From NCBI GenBank assembly GCA_006176705.1, contig QRFJ01001021.1, forward strand, positions 310,001 through 374,000: 64,000 bases of DNA, in the 5' to 3' direction. The DNA comes from Cocos nucifera (taxonomy: Eukaryota; Streptophyta; Magnoliopsida; Arecales; Arecaceae). Shown piece by piece: positions 49,888 through 61,489 of the stretch. Every line of letters begins with the position of its first letter. Positions within the stretch are counted from its first letter, which is position 1. Under the pieces are notes generated by a model that worked only from the letters and a program-made list of their open reading frames with translations, made no database searches and was not told the DNA's origin. The translations under genes and the position numbers were made by a program.

Positions 49888-49899
49888 GCTTTGACACCA
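49888..49899 (-). other. Copia-2 primer-binding site, two changes
   Basis: TGGTGTCAAAGC on the - strand, one base after the LTR; differs at two places from TGGTATCAGAGC. Confidence 0.8.
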
Positions 49900-49900
49900 T

Positions 49901-52511
49901 TGATGATATGTAGTGCAAGGTTTCTAGCTCTACTTTCAAATTTTTTTTGAAAATTGACTAAATACAATGAAAAATAAAATTAATCTAATTAATTCAAAGC
50001 TACTGATCCTATTGAAAAATCCTACACTAAGAATCTAAATGTGATATATATGCATTTCAAATCCAAAAATTAAATTGATAGTAGTAAACTATTTACTACA
50101 ACACTATGTTAAGAACATGATACCTGTGCAGGTAGCCGAACTCCACAATTCGATCACTGTCGAAGAGGTCCACTCATCATGATGTAGCCACATAGTATGT
50201 CTGGCCTCTATAGATCATCCATATGAGGCTCTGATCCCGATCGACTCCTTCCGAGTGCTTGCTCGATGTCGAAACTCTTCGATGGCTATTATCGATCAAA
50301 CAGCTTCGATCTTTATCCACGAGCTCTTTGGATGCTCTAGATCACTAATAGATTTAGATGAGAGGTAGAAAAGACACTCCTAAAAGTTTGGTGGGCTCAT
50401 GAAACTCGTAGCTCACAAACTCTCTTCCCAAACCCTAGGTTGAAACCCTAAGGTATGCACTCAGAAAACCCTGTACCCACACCTCTCTCTATAATTTTTT
50501 TCAAGATTTTTTTTGAATTTCATCTCATGTAGAAGGAGCTCACGGACTGGTCTCTCACTCAGATGTGATATCATGCATGCCCCAATCACTCCTTTTATTT
50601 TGCCCCATGCAGTGGGGAGTACGCATGAAGGGATAAATCAGGGTTGTTGCACATTCAAATTTGAACACCATTCAAATTTAAATTGGACCAACCCAGAGTT
50701 TATCCACAAGGGACATCAGAGGACTGAGCACACACCCTTTTGTGCATGAAAAATAAAACATGAGAACTCTTTCTCATGAAGAAATGTAGGTGCACAAAAA
50801 GATATGGCCCATGGATAAGAATGGGGTTGGTTCCTTATTTAAATTTGAATCTCATTCAAACTTGAAACACTAACCACCAATTCTTATCCATCTAGGACAT
50901 AAAGAAACCAGGCATGGACTCTTCTTAGCATGAAAAAAATTGTTATGAGAAATAATTTCTCATAGAGAAAGGTGGGCGCAGAGAGATGAGGTGGTGCAGG
51001 AAGAGGAGACTAGTCAAACTAGTCTCAAACTGATTTTATCCAATTAGGCCAAGTCCAAACCAATTCAGTTAGGCCCAATTAGACCAGATTAAATCCAACC
51101 TATTTAGACTTAATTATGCTCAATTAAATTTTAATAAAATCAAAAATTGATCAAGCCTAACTCCTGATCAAATCAAGGATCAAATCTCCTCGATGATTAT
51201 GTCATCTCATAACCTAATCGGATCAAACCCTACTGAATTCAATTCAATTGAACTTGATCCAAAAATTAATACTCAATCAAATTGAGTTAATTAGCGATCA
51301 AATCACTAATTAAATCTCTCAAAAATATAGAGTCCAAATCTGATAGGTGTCTGGACAATAGAGTTCCATCAAAATAAAATTCTTGATCGAAGAGTCCCAA
51401 ATTAGTGGGACTCTTGATCCCGATATCCCAAACAAGTAAAACTTATGATCATAGAGTTGTAGACCAGTAAAACTCGATCACAGAGTCCCATATAGATAGG
51501 ACTCAGAGTCTCAGTCTTGTAGGACTCTCGATCGAAGAGTCCCAGTTCAGTGGGACTCTTGACCATAGAGTCCCAGTCTAGTTGGATTCTTCATCAGCCA
51601 TCAGATTAGATAGGAACCTCTAGTGTATGTGACCCCACAGATTTGATCCTAAGCCAGTAGCATAGAAATCATTTTCTATACCAATCGAAGTGACCATCTA
51701 GCAATCATACCCAACATTTGGATAGGTTTCAGAACCTACATGAATATGGTTACTGCATAATTTATCTTTTTGATCTCTGTATACAAGGATGACTCAGAGT
51801 TAAACTATCAATCCTAAAAAATACATCCAAATTATGTCTCAACATAATCAGTCCTATGACTCCTCACTAGAACTATCCTAGCTAAGGTTTTGCTAAATTA
51901 AAATATAATTGAACACAGCTCCTGAACTAGAGTGGTCAATCTTATGTTGACTCATACACCGACTTCTCAAGTACTTGATTATGCTCAAAAATCTTCCATC
52001 ACTAAATTAAAAAATCAAGTAGTTCGACACTAAAGCATAGTGAGTTGCATGAAAGTCATCATGCTGATCTCAGATCAGAGGGATACTTATATCCATATTC
52101 CATCGAAGCAAATCTTGATAGCAAAAAAGCTCCAGAACTGATCATGTTCAGTGCAGATGTATTTCTATATCTCACCTACATGTCATACTAGTATCTCTAC
52201 ACTTCTTGGTTAAGAGGATAACCAATCTATATAGCACACAATGATCTATACTCGATAAATATTGTCATCCTTGGTAATAACGTATCATTTGATCACGAAC
52301 AGGTTTAAGAACTAAACGATAAATTTTTCTTTATTGATTTTAAATAGTTCTAAGAACTTCACCATAACATAGAAATTCATTAGAAGATGAAAGAATTTAT
52401 GATGAAAAATATCAAAATAACTTTTATTTATTTATAATTCATATACAAATATAAATATTTAGCTCAATCATTAATAGGCTGATGATTAGCTTTGGGATAC
52501 TATTCCTAATA
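49901..52511 (-). repeat. Copia-2 5' LTR
   Basis: Runs from TGATGATATGTAGTG to ATTCCTAATA (plus strand) and is followed by the TGGAT target duplication. Confidence 0.95.
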
Positions 52512-52516
52512 TGGAT

Positions 52517-53149
52517 CATGCATGAAAATTGCCTGAAAAGTTTAGATCAAAATCGGCAACAATTTCAGCTGTTCGATTGCATTTGGGAAAGCTTGGGACC
52601 ATTGAATTGTGCTTAAATCAATGCTGCTCGCTTGTGCACTGCATGTAGACTGGGCGCTCTATAGACCCCGCCCAATCCGTGCTTGACATGCCACCCAAAA
52701 TTATAATTTTACCCCATGCACTGTGTTTTTTTGCGGTGGACCTATTAAGGGTTTATGGTGTGGCATGCTAGGTTCTAGTCCATTGTAGACCACATGGGTT
52801 TTGACGTTAGGTTGATGTCATGTGCAAGTGCGTTGGGCTGGAGTTTTCTAGTTTGCACAAGCCACGCTAAGACAGGCAAACTGGGCTGGCTGGGCGTGCA
52901 TGCGGGTTGGGTCTCAGGCCTTTTCATTTATTTCTTTTTCTTTTCTTTTTTCTTTTGATGTTCATACCAGGTCTGTTTTAAATCCGATTTGCTCCAATTT
53001 TTTTTCTTTTTAACTAGAAAATCAAGCTCTTTGCATTAGTGAGGATCTTAATTTCCTGCAAAACATCAATAAAAGCATCAATTTTTAAAATAAATATTAA
53101 TTAATATATATTTTAATATTTTTTATTTATATATTTATGATATTTATCA
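52517..53149 (-). repeat. Athila-like LTR, 5' part
   Basis: First part of the LTR in reading order, from TGATAAATATC at 53149 to the Copia-2 target site. TTGATGTTTTGCAGGAAATT inside it is a common start-proximal motif of such LTRs. Confidence 0.6.
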
Positions 53150-54013
53150 TACTTTCTAACTTAAGTTTTGCTCGTCCTTGAGTAAAAAAAAAAAAAAAAG
53201 TATGTACCGACTCGTTCAAGATGTGAAAGTTTCTTCAGGTCCTCCTAAAGTTAGTTGATACCTAATTAGAGAATTAAGAAATACATCATTGGATTATTTA
53301 TTCCATCCAAAATAGTGGTTAAGTGAAGAACATAAAATTTTAGAGCTTTTTCTTGACCAACTCTCCATCTTTATTCTTTAAATTCTCTATATTTAGTATA
53401 AGCTAGATTATAAAAAAATTTATATATTATAGTCAATGCAATGTTTTAATTCCTTAAGCTTTCTATTTGATCCTTGTAGCGAGCTTTGAATCAATAACTT
53501 TTAAATCAGTTAACTTTAGGGCATTAGGTGTAGAACATTCATCGAACTTATTGACTCAAGTTAAATAAGCTATGAGTTAATTTAGCTGTATAACAAACTT
53601 TTTTATATTACCCACTTTTTAACACGAATATCTTTACTTATTTAGACAATAGGATCTAGTTACTTGATGAAAGACCAATGTTTAGAACTTATTTTTTATT
53701 TATTTTTTTTATCTTTTCTTAAATTTTTTTTATATATATTGATATTTTTCACTCATACCCATATAAAGTAGATTTTTTATTCACATATGTTGGAAGAAGA
53801 TTTTAGAATCACTCAAAAATTTGTTCTATTCTAAACCTAACCATTTATTAAGTTTTCTTAATAATTGCATACTTAGTATTTCAAAAATTCTCTAGATCAT
53901 TAATCAATCATCAATTAAAATGTCTGATTACAGTCAGGTATATAAGACTAATTATTATCATATTCAAGGATTTAATTATTTTTATTTATCTTCCCCTCCA
54001 ACTTAATTTTTAT
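53150..54013 (-). other. Noncoding 3' region of the Athila-like element
   Basis: AT-rich, no ORF. Begins with CAAGGACGAGCAAAACTTAAG-type sequence on the - strand and an A run at 53187-53201. Confidence 0.5.
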
Positions 54014-54514
54014 TGTCCTCAATGATGGCAGTGTCAAGAGGGGTAGCGGCGATGCAGGCTACATGATTCGGAATGTTGAGGGTAGGATGCTGGCAACTGG
54101 AGGATCTCTCCTTTTTAAGCCGTCTATTCCTAGCGTGGAGCTTCAGGCCCCCTGAATGGGCATCACCTAAGCATGGCTGAGGATACGTGCAGAGAGTATC
54201 GTTGTGGAGGGTGACTCAGCTACTGTCATTGCCTAGATCAGGATGCTGTGAAGCAGCCCATGGTCCACCCTTTGATTCATGATATTCGTGAGTCTCTTCA
54301 TCATTTCTCTGTGACAGCTGTTAGGCACGTCTCTCGGAAGGCAAATAGCACTGCTGATTGGGTAGCATCCTTCATTGCTGATCATACTATTGAGTGGTTC
54401 TGACATCTTGGTCAGGAGTATCCTAGAGCCCTATGTGACATTTTGTACTCTGACCTTTTGGGCTATACTTATACAAGAATTATATGATCTGCCATTTGTA
54501 TCAAAAAAAAAAAA
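54014..54514 (+). mobile_element. 5'-truncated LINE tail with RNase H and poly(A)
   Basis: Starts within an RNase H domain: DGSVKRGSGDAGYMIRNVEG, IVVEGDSATVIA, and VRHVSRKANSTADWVASF with the last catalytic Asp. It ends about 110 bp after the coding end in a run of 12 A. This is the form left by incomplete target-primed reverse transcription. Two or three stops. No target duplication was identified. Confidence 0.8.
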
Positions 54515-54699
54515 GAAAGAAATAGAGTGTGAAAGATAAAAAGAAAAGAAAAAGAAAAAAATTCACCTAACTTAATATATTTCTAAGCTCGATCTGGACT
54601 TTATTTGTTCTTCGTTCAACATGGGTCTATAGTTCTCCCCCCAACATTGTCCTGAACTTAAAAGAAAGGTAAGCTAAAAATAAAAAAAAATTTAAATGC

Positions 54700-56390
54700 A
54701 AAAGCTGGATTGTGTTTCAATAAGTGCTAAGTTTAACATTTTCAACCAGATCCTATAAAGAAGTCCCACCTATAACTAACTTGGGTGCATCCCTCAGAGT
54801 TTTAAAAACATAGGGCCAATCATGAGGCCTTGTCATCATGGTAGTAAAATATCCAAGGAATACTCTACAATGATTAGACTTAGCCCAGACCAATAGAGTG
54901 CATAGAGCAAGCATGCTATACCAGAATCTAAAATTATCATAGTTTTTATGATGATTAGGAAAAGATTGTATTTGTTGGGCCAAAATTAAGGATGGTGGTT
55001 TAGAAATTACTTCAGCTATAGTCTGATCTACCCCAATCTCTTTCTCGGGTATGATATATCTTGGTATCAACTCTTCCTGATCTAAAGCATGGCACTTTTT
55101 TTAAATTAATTTTAAATCTATCTCCACATATTATTTTAATATTGTTGATAGATTTTAGAGGCCATCCTCGAAAGTAGTGCCAAATATAGAAAAATCAATC
55201 TTAAAATCATTATCCCTCATTTCAGCAATATCCCATCCAACAGCTTCTTTATGTACTTTTAGAACACCTATAAATTGGGCTTCCTGGTTAGGGATCATTG
55301 GTAGGGTGTCAATGGGTGCATCATGAAGTAGCTTCAATTCTACAATAGTTGATAGTTCTAATAAGGAAGCTATTGGTGGTTTAGATGATGGCTTAAATTT
55401 TTTAATCCAAAGTGAGATGGTTTTGGGATAGAGCATATCTACTTGATCATTTACTTTTATAATATACCAATCTTCATCAAAATCGTCCACTCCAAAATGA
55501 GCCAAATAGGGATTTAACGAATCGTAAGAAAGAATTATGGGTGTAGCTTCTTTTAGTGTATTATTCATTTGTGGTTCTTAGGAAGTCTTTATTAATTCCA
55601 TCATTTCATAAGTTTCTCCTCCTTTCCCATTAAAAGAAAAGGGTGATTTTAGAGCACTTGGGAATGGGACCGTAGGTAAGTAGGGTGATGGAATTGGTTC
55701 ATCCTACCATTCTGGTTCTTCTCTATATATTTCTGCCTCAGTCAAATAGTCTAAGATGGTCTTTTTGGTTGTGCAAGGTTGTTCTATGATCATTTTATTT
55801 TTTAGAGTAATAATTGATTATTCAAAAAAAAAATTGAGATATTAAAATTTTTAGCTATGTATGGTCTCTCATAGTCACTCTCGGATTAACTAAGCAACTC
55901 TCTTTCCTCCTGTCAATTGAATGTAAGCGCTAACTTCTCTAGTGTTTTTAGGGTTTGCATACAAGAGTGAAGGATTTGTTGGCTATTATGATTGTTGAGT
56001 TCTATCCTACCTATTGCTTGCTGAAACCTCTTTTCAAAAGTTGAATCATTGTTATTTAAAGAAGATTGATATTGTGGGCAAGGCATATCATAAGGTGCAT
56101 CCATGAATATGAATCCTTGTATCATTGGGTTAACCACTGGTTATGGTTGTCACAAAAAATTTGATTGAGCCCCCCAGCTTAGATTATAGGCATTAAAGTA
56201 TGGATTATTTTATAGTCTATAGACCATTTAGGTTTGATCTTGATGAACTTACTCATACATAAACTCAAAAAATTGGTATGCAACTGGGCATTTACTCACA
56301 AAGTAAGTAGGGCTCGAACATATGGCACAAACTTATGGTGCAGAAAGAAAAGATAGGTAGAAAGAGTGTCTAATGGCTATTAGATGATCT
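54700..56390 (-). pseudogene. Athila-like gag C-terminus and pol linker pseudogene
   Basis: On the - strand near 56330: CAICSSPTYFVSKCP, a zinc knuckle with Tyr for His, then YQFFEFMYE. Next is RFQQAIGRIELNNHNSQQIL (56040), and later DAPIDTLPMIPNQEAQFIG, joined to VLKVHKEAVGWDIAEMRD (55300-55200), the block that normally leads into Gypsy RT. RT itself is missing after about 54750. A LINE tail follows in the adjoining DNA. Confidence 0.65.
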
Positions 56391-56744
56391 GTTCTATGGG
56401 ACAACTCATCTAATTTACTATCGAGATCCATCTTAGATTATTCTAATTATTCAGATATGTAATCAAGGGTTCTAAATTAAAGCAATCCTCTTCTGATTAT
56501 TATTTTTTATTTTATTTTATTTTATTTTATAGAATAAAAAAAGAGATGAGGAGAGAGAATTCTAAAGATAAGAGCCTAGATAATTCTAGATCTAAGAATA
56601 ATAGATGCAAAGAATTAGTTAATATTTAGTATTAATTATAATCAAGTTAAATCAGAATAAACTTTCTATCCTAGGATTAATCTAGGTGTAGATAGCTCCT
56701 AACTACCAAGTTCATCTTCGAGCACTCCAAGTCCAACTATAAGA
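56391..56744. other. Unassigned AT-rich stretch with (TTTTA)n
   Basis: Contains five or so TTTTA/TTTTAT units at 56505-56533. It may include more of the Athila-like element, but I cannot show it. Confidence 0.4.
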
Positions 56745-57210
56745 ATTCAGATTATTAGCAACGGTGAAATGCCATCACTAATAGTGCTTCAATCGTCACT
56801 AATAAGGATGCCATTGCTAATATCATCATAAAAATCAATCTGAAAAATTCTTGTAGCTAATTGGCACCATTAGCGATGGCAAAAATCACCGTCACTAATA
56901 AAAAAATTAGTAACAAATTTAGAGATGAAATAATTATGTCTCTAATTATTTTTTAAAATATTTTTTAAAAAAAATTAAAAAATATTAGCGATGGTAATTT
57001 TGTTGCTAATGTCGTCGCTAATGATTATTAGCAATCAAATATTCCATCACTAATACCATCTCTAATTTTATTTAATTTTTAAATTAAATAAAAAAATATA
57101 TTAAAAAATATTAGTGATGGTAATTTGGTCTCTAATGCCGTTGTTAATAGTTATTAGCAAAGGCAACTACCATCACTAATATTGATGGAAATAATTAATT
57201 TTATTTTTTT
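56745..57210. repeat. Block of ATTAGCGATGG-type repeats (CACTA-like subterminal region)
   Basis: At least a dozen copies of ATTAGCGATGG, CATCACTAAT or close variants in both orientations. Motifs of the TTAGCGACGG kind are typical of subterminal regions of plant CACTA elements. The sequence TTCTTGTAGCTAAT at 56851-56864 resembles a mutated CACTA terminus (TTCTTGTAGTG). Confidence 0.55.
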
Positions 57211-57799
57211 AAAAAAATTAATAGTAATATTTTTTAAAATCTATTTTAGTTAATCACAATGAATTATTATTTCTAATATCTGTTATAATTAAAATTCAAA
57301 GATAATATGATAATTAGAAATTAAAAACTAATTATATTATATTAAAAATAAAAATTATATAATTTTACATTAAGATACTGCTTTAAGTATCAAAATTATA
57401 TATAAATTAAAAAAAAAATTAAGTAACATCCTCCTCATTCTCCTCCTTATCCTTCGCTCATCTTTAGCAGTTGGTGAATGAAAGCCGGATATCCCAGCAT
57501 TTGAAATGAAGAAAAATAAAATATTATTCATAAGTTTCGATACGAAGGCGTATCTTTTGATATGGAGGCTATCTTTTCGATACTCTCTTCTGATTCTTGA
57601 ATAGATTATTCCTATACATTCTATTCTATGATACGAAACTATAGACACTCTTGGCCCATCAATTGGATGGTTAGATTGAATTTTTAGCCCCTAGATCCTC
57701 TTTCTTGACTCAAGCATAGCCTAAATATATGAAGCTTCTAAATATAAAAACTTAAAATAAGTAAAAGAGTTTACTAATAGAATTACCTGATGTGATTGG
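57211..57799. other. AT-rich stretch, no gene assigned
   Basis: Lies between the repeat block and the transposase-like remains. A 92-codon ORF on the - strand (57370-57648) has no recognisable features. Confidence 0.4.
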
Positions 57800-59160
57800 C
57801 TGGAACAACGAGCCTAGTTGGTCACGTAGCCGTGGGTCCTAAAAAGTCTCCATGATCTGCATCATGGATGACATCCCGAATGCTCTGAGGTTGCTAGCTC
57901 AGAAGCCTTCTGCACGACCTTCCTCCACATGGGCATTGCTTTAAATCTAGGATGTCGAGGCCTATGAAGATGTCGAAGATGATCGAGCCACTGGAGGGTC
58001 GAAGCTGTGGCCAAATCCTATGACCCGGCTCCTACTCACCCCTCTAATGACCTTGAGCCATCCCTTCAAGATCAAGGGTGGGTTGAGTGGATAGGTCATC
58101 ACCATACCATATAATGCAACGACATACTCCACATAATCTGCTACATAGTTTCAAAAATACATTAGTTCTAATATACATATCAGATCCTATAATAATTTAA
58201 TAAATATAGTTTGAAATTCTTACCATGATCTATCGTGACCTAGAATCTAAATAATCAGCAATCCTCCTAGACCTGGTATGTGGCCTTCCACAACTACAGC
58301 TGGCTTGGTGGATGATCCAGTTACCATGCCTATAATAAGTAAATAATATAATTAAATTAATTAAAGCATACATATAAAGAGTTTTTATAGTTCTAATGAA
58401 GAGTTTTGGTATAGATTTCTTACCAATCTATCGGTCATAATATGTGTATCGAGCGAGCCGCCCGTATGCCTGACTGAACCCTTTGCCATCTATCAGAGTA
58501 CTTCTCGTTGCTTCACTGGTCGCAGAGGGTTTGGCATATATTTGCCTGCATCCAGTGATCCATGAAGGATCTCAAGTCCGATGGTGACTAGAAATCGAAG
58601 TATTAGATGGTGGACTGCCTGAGGCTATAGAGGCTATCTTGGAGCCTCTATATGGCCACCTCCTTGAAGATCTGATGGCCAGCCTCCTTTTCCTGAGGAG
58701 TCTCAAATCGATAGTTCTCCTACAAGATAGAAACAAGCATATATTTATATATAATTAAAATACCAACGTATCAAAAATTTAAAAATTAAACTACTTTTAA
58801 CTTACCAGAAATATCTCTTAGGCTGCATCACATGCTCTAAATGGCCAACTGAAAAACTCATTTATCGGCCCTAGCATCAAGCATCGGATGATGCCAGTAA
58901 TTACACAAGATACTCCAAACTCTCTAAACATACTGCAAAATTAATTTTAAAAAATAAATGTTAGCTCTAGAATTACTAAATTAGAAATATATTAATTAAA
59001 GTTGTAACACTTACGAGCAACTCTGAATATGAATGAGCTATCTATTCTCCGATCGAGTTAGAGGTGCCATGAGCCGGACAGGTCCTCGGCCATGACTCTG
59101 TGTCTATTAGCCGGTTGCTACTGCATGTGACTGTGGGATCACTGGTGACTTCCTATCATC
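57800..59160 (-). pseudogene. Degenerate CACTA (En/Spm, Transposase_24-like) gene remains
   Basis: On the - strand, DLRSFMDHWMQANICQTLCD (near 58560) and VIRGVSRSRVIGFGHSF (near 58030), followed by MSSMMQIMETF, resemble plant En/Spm proteins of the Transposase_24 type, in the right order. The pieces are separated by AT-rich stretches that could be introns (58150-58260, 58330-58440, 58740-58810). Stops are frequent. Identification is from pattern only. Confidence 0.45.
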
Positions 59161-59907
59161 CAAACCTAAGCGTAAAATATCTAATATAAAGAATGTTATA
59201 TTAGTTAGTAAAAGATAAAATAATAATATCTAAAGTGTTAGAGTTTAGTTACCATCCAATATGAGATGTATGAAATCATGTGAGCTGACCGCATGATCGC
59301 TCTCTCCTCGAAAGCTCTATCCTTGGCTAGGACGACTCCAATCTCTAGAAGACATGATGTATAATATCTAAAAATAAAAATAAAAATCAAAATAAGCAGA
59401 TGATCTAAAAATTAGTTCAAATAAAATATCTATCAAAACATAATAAGATGATCAAAATTTAACTCACATGTAACGAAAATTATTAGCATCTGCAATATAT
59501 CAGCAGAAAAATAATTCTCATCCAATAATATATGATAATGTGTTGGTCTGCTAGTCTCCTAATTTAGAAATTGTCTGATTCTTATCCAGTAGTACATCAT
59601 AATCTTAGCACATGAAAATATGAAAAAGGCTCAGATCTGCCATTGAAAAATAACGCATTACAAGTTCATCTGCACCTTTAACCATGAGGTAGCTGCAAGC
59701 AGTTGTCTACGATGTAAAAAAAATTGCTGATGCATCTTATCAATATAATGTAAGCTTGGAATCAATATATCCGCTAAAATTATTCCATCGTATAGCGAAC
59801 AAGCATTTATACTTATAGTTATAAGCTCCAAGTCCACATGCGCAAGATGCACATCTTAACCATCTCTGTTTGTAATGATGTTCTTTACTTCTGTGATTAT
59901 GCTTTTG
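59161..59907. other. Transition region, no gene assigned
   Basis: May contain 5' exons of the CACTA-like gene. Nothing more can be supported. Confidence 0.35.
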
Positions 59908-60663
59908 GAAATGCTGCACTCTTAGTTTAAGGATGGGCTCATTGTCTTTATAAGAAATATGTCAATAGAAAAATATTTGATAGTGATATAATAATTGCCC
60001 ATTCATATAGAAGTGGATTATGTCAAACTACAAGCATTGGTACCTGCATAGGAGATACGTGAGAGACAATATGCGTGGATGGGAAGCTCTACTTGTCCAA
60101 CATATTTGCTGATGTGTAAGAGCTTAATGGTGATGGTCTCAAGCATATGATTAGCACATTTGGTGGATTTAATCTAGTTATTAGTGGAAGCCCATGTAAT
60201 AATCTTTTAGATAGCAACCACCATAGCTATGATAGACTAAAAGGATTGCTATAATTATAGCCTTGCTTAGCCTCTAGGGGGTAGCAACCCTATAGAGGGT
60301 AAGCATCGCACTATAACCATAGCAACCCCATAATCCATCATGACTATAATGGTTGCAATCTAAAAGATTACTACATGGACATACACCAATAACCAGATCA
60401 AACACCAAATTTTTTAATCATCTGCTCAAGCCTGTCACCATTAAGTTCTTGCACATCAGCAAGGTTCATGGACAAGTAGAGCCTCCGAAGCCTCTTGCAA
60501 TTGTCTCCTACATCTCGATTCCTATACAAGTACCAGTGCTTGTAGTTTGCCATAAATCCACTCCTTTATAAATGGACAACTTTTCTATCCCTATCAAATA
60601 TTTTTCTATTAATACATTTCTTACAAGGACAACGAGCCCATCCTTGAAGTCCAAACTGGAGTA
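59908..60663. repeat. Large imperfect palindrome (arms about 370 bp)
   Basis: 59908-60281 matches the reverse complement of 60289-60663 almost to the centre. Outer part: AAGGATGGGCTCATTGTC against AAGGATGGGCTCGTTGTC. Middle: AAACTACAAGCATTGGTAC against AAACTACAAGCACTGGTAC, and AGGCTCTACTTGTCCA-type blocks. Inner: GTAATAATCTTTTAGAT against GTAGTAATCTTTTAGAT. Centre: GCTTAGCCTCTAGGGGG, TAGCAA, then its complement. Identity is about 89% in the outer 55 bp and roughly 75% elsewhere, by eye. Transcription would give a long hairpin. Confidence 0.88.
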
Positions 60664-61265
60664 TTCTGCATGCCAAGATCGGAGCGTGCAGGGCATGTCT
60701 CGGCTCTATGTTAATTTGCAGTCTGAACCTTTTCTCGGTCTGAGTGCTCTACATGCTGAGATCAGAGTGGGCAGGGCACATCTTGGCCCCATATTTGCAA
60801 TGCAGCCCAAACCTTTCCTCGGTTCGAGTGCTCTGCATGCCGAGACTAGAGTGTGCAGGGCACGTCTCAATCCCATATTTGCAATGCAGCCCGAACCTTT
60901 CTTCGGTTTGAGTGCTCTGCATACTAAGATCGGAGTACGTAGGACATGTCTCAGCCCTATATTTGCTGTCCAAACCTTTTCTCAGTTTCGAGCACTCTGC
61001 ATGCCAAGATCGAAGTGCGTAGGGCATGTCTTGGGCCCCATATTTGCAATGCTGCCCAAACCTTCCCTCGGCTCGAGCACTCTGCATGTCGAGACTGGAG
61101 CATATAGGAAATGTCTCAGCCCCATATTTGCAGCCTGAACCTTTTCTCGGTTCAAGCACTCTGCATGTTGAGATCAGAGTGTGCAGGGTACGTCTCAGTT
61201 CCATATTTGCAATGCTGCCCAAACCTTTCTCTCGGTTCAAGCGCTCTATATGCCGAAACCCAAAT
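60655..61265 (+). repeat. 84-bp tandem repeat, about 8 copies
   Basis: The word CTCTGCATGC or a variant starts at 60666, 60749, 60833, 60917, 60997, 61082, 61161 and 61246, giving periods of 79-85 bp. A copy contains CCTTTCCTCGGTTCGAG and TGCAGGGCACGTCTC. Because most copies are 28 codons long, an ORF of 188 codons (60572-61138) runs through with repeats of SALHAE and PIFAMQ; no protein family is suggested. The right arm of the palindrome ends where this array begins. Confidence 0.9.
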
Positions 61266-61329
61266 TTCATATAAATTAATATTTAATTAATTATTTTTTT
61301 AATTTTTAATTATATTTAATTAATATAAT

Positions 61330-61415
61330 TTAAATAAAAAAATAATTTTTAGTAATGGTATTAGCGATAGCTAATATCATCGTTAATACTCATAACAAAA
61401 GAAAACTACCATATA
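61330..61415. repeat. Small block of ATTAGCGAT-type repeats
   Basis: Contains TATTAGCGATAGCTAATATC and close variants, same family as 56745-57210. Confidence 0.5.
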
Positions 61416-61489
61416 GAATTGAGGCACGGACTGACATGCAGGAATTGAGGCATAAGGAGGCACAGACAAGCAGGGACTGAGGCTTGAGG

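Larger units (their letters stand above)
41613..52511 (-). mobile_element. Second Ty1/Copia retrotransposon, nested in the Athila-like LTR
   Basis: LTRs 41613-44245 (2,633 bp) and 49901-52511 (2,611 bp). Target duplication TGGAT is perfect (41608-41612 and 52512-52516). Order on the - strand: LTR, PBS, leader, gag, protease, integrase, RT, RNase H, PPT, LTR. LTR identity is about 92% by eye in a sampled 115 bp. The - strand termini are TA...CA in both LTRs in place of TG...CA. Coding remains are more broken than in Copia-1. Confidence 0.95.
40505..56390 (-). mobile_element. Athila-like Ty3/Gypsy fragment, one LTR and gag/pol remains
   Basis: On the - strand: gag zinc knuckle and gag-pol linker (about 56390-54700), a noncoding part, then an LTR (53149 to 40505, cut by Copia-2). 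The LTR reads TGATAAATATC...GAGCATCA and has a CTATTTAATCC promoter-like motif (plus-strand position 41403-41409). The sequence just before it (CAAGGACGAGCAAAACTTAAG) is a familiar Tat/Athila 3' feature. RT, RNase H, integrase and the other LTR were not found. Assignment to Athila rather than another non-chromodomain Gypsy group is tentative. Confidence 0.6.

Noticed and set aside
60249..60330. tRNA-like cloverleaf at the centre of the palindrome
   Set aside because: The stem is simply the palindrome's centre; no tRNA A or B box or anticodon arm fits.
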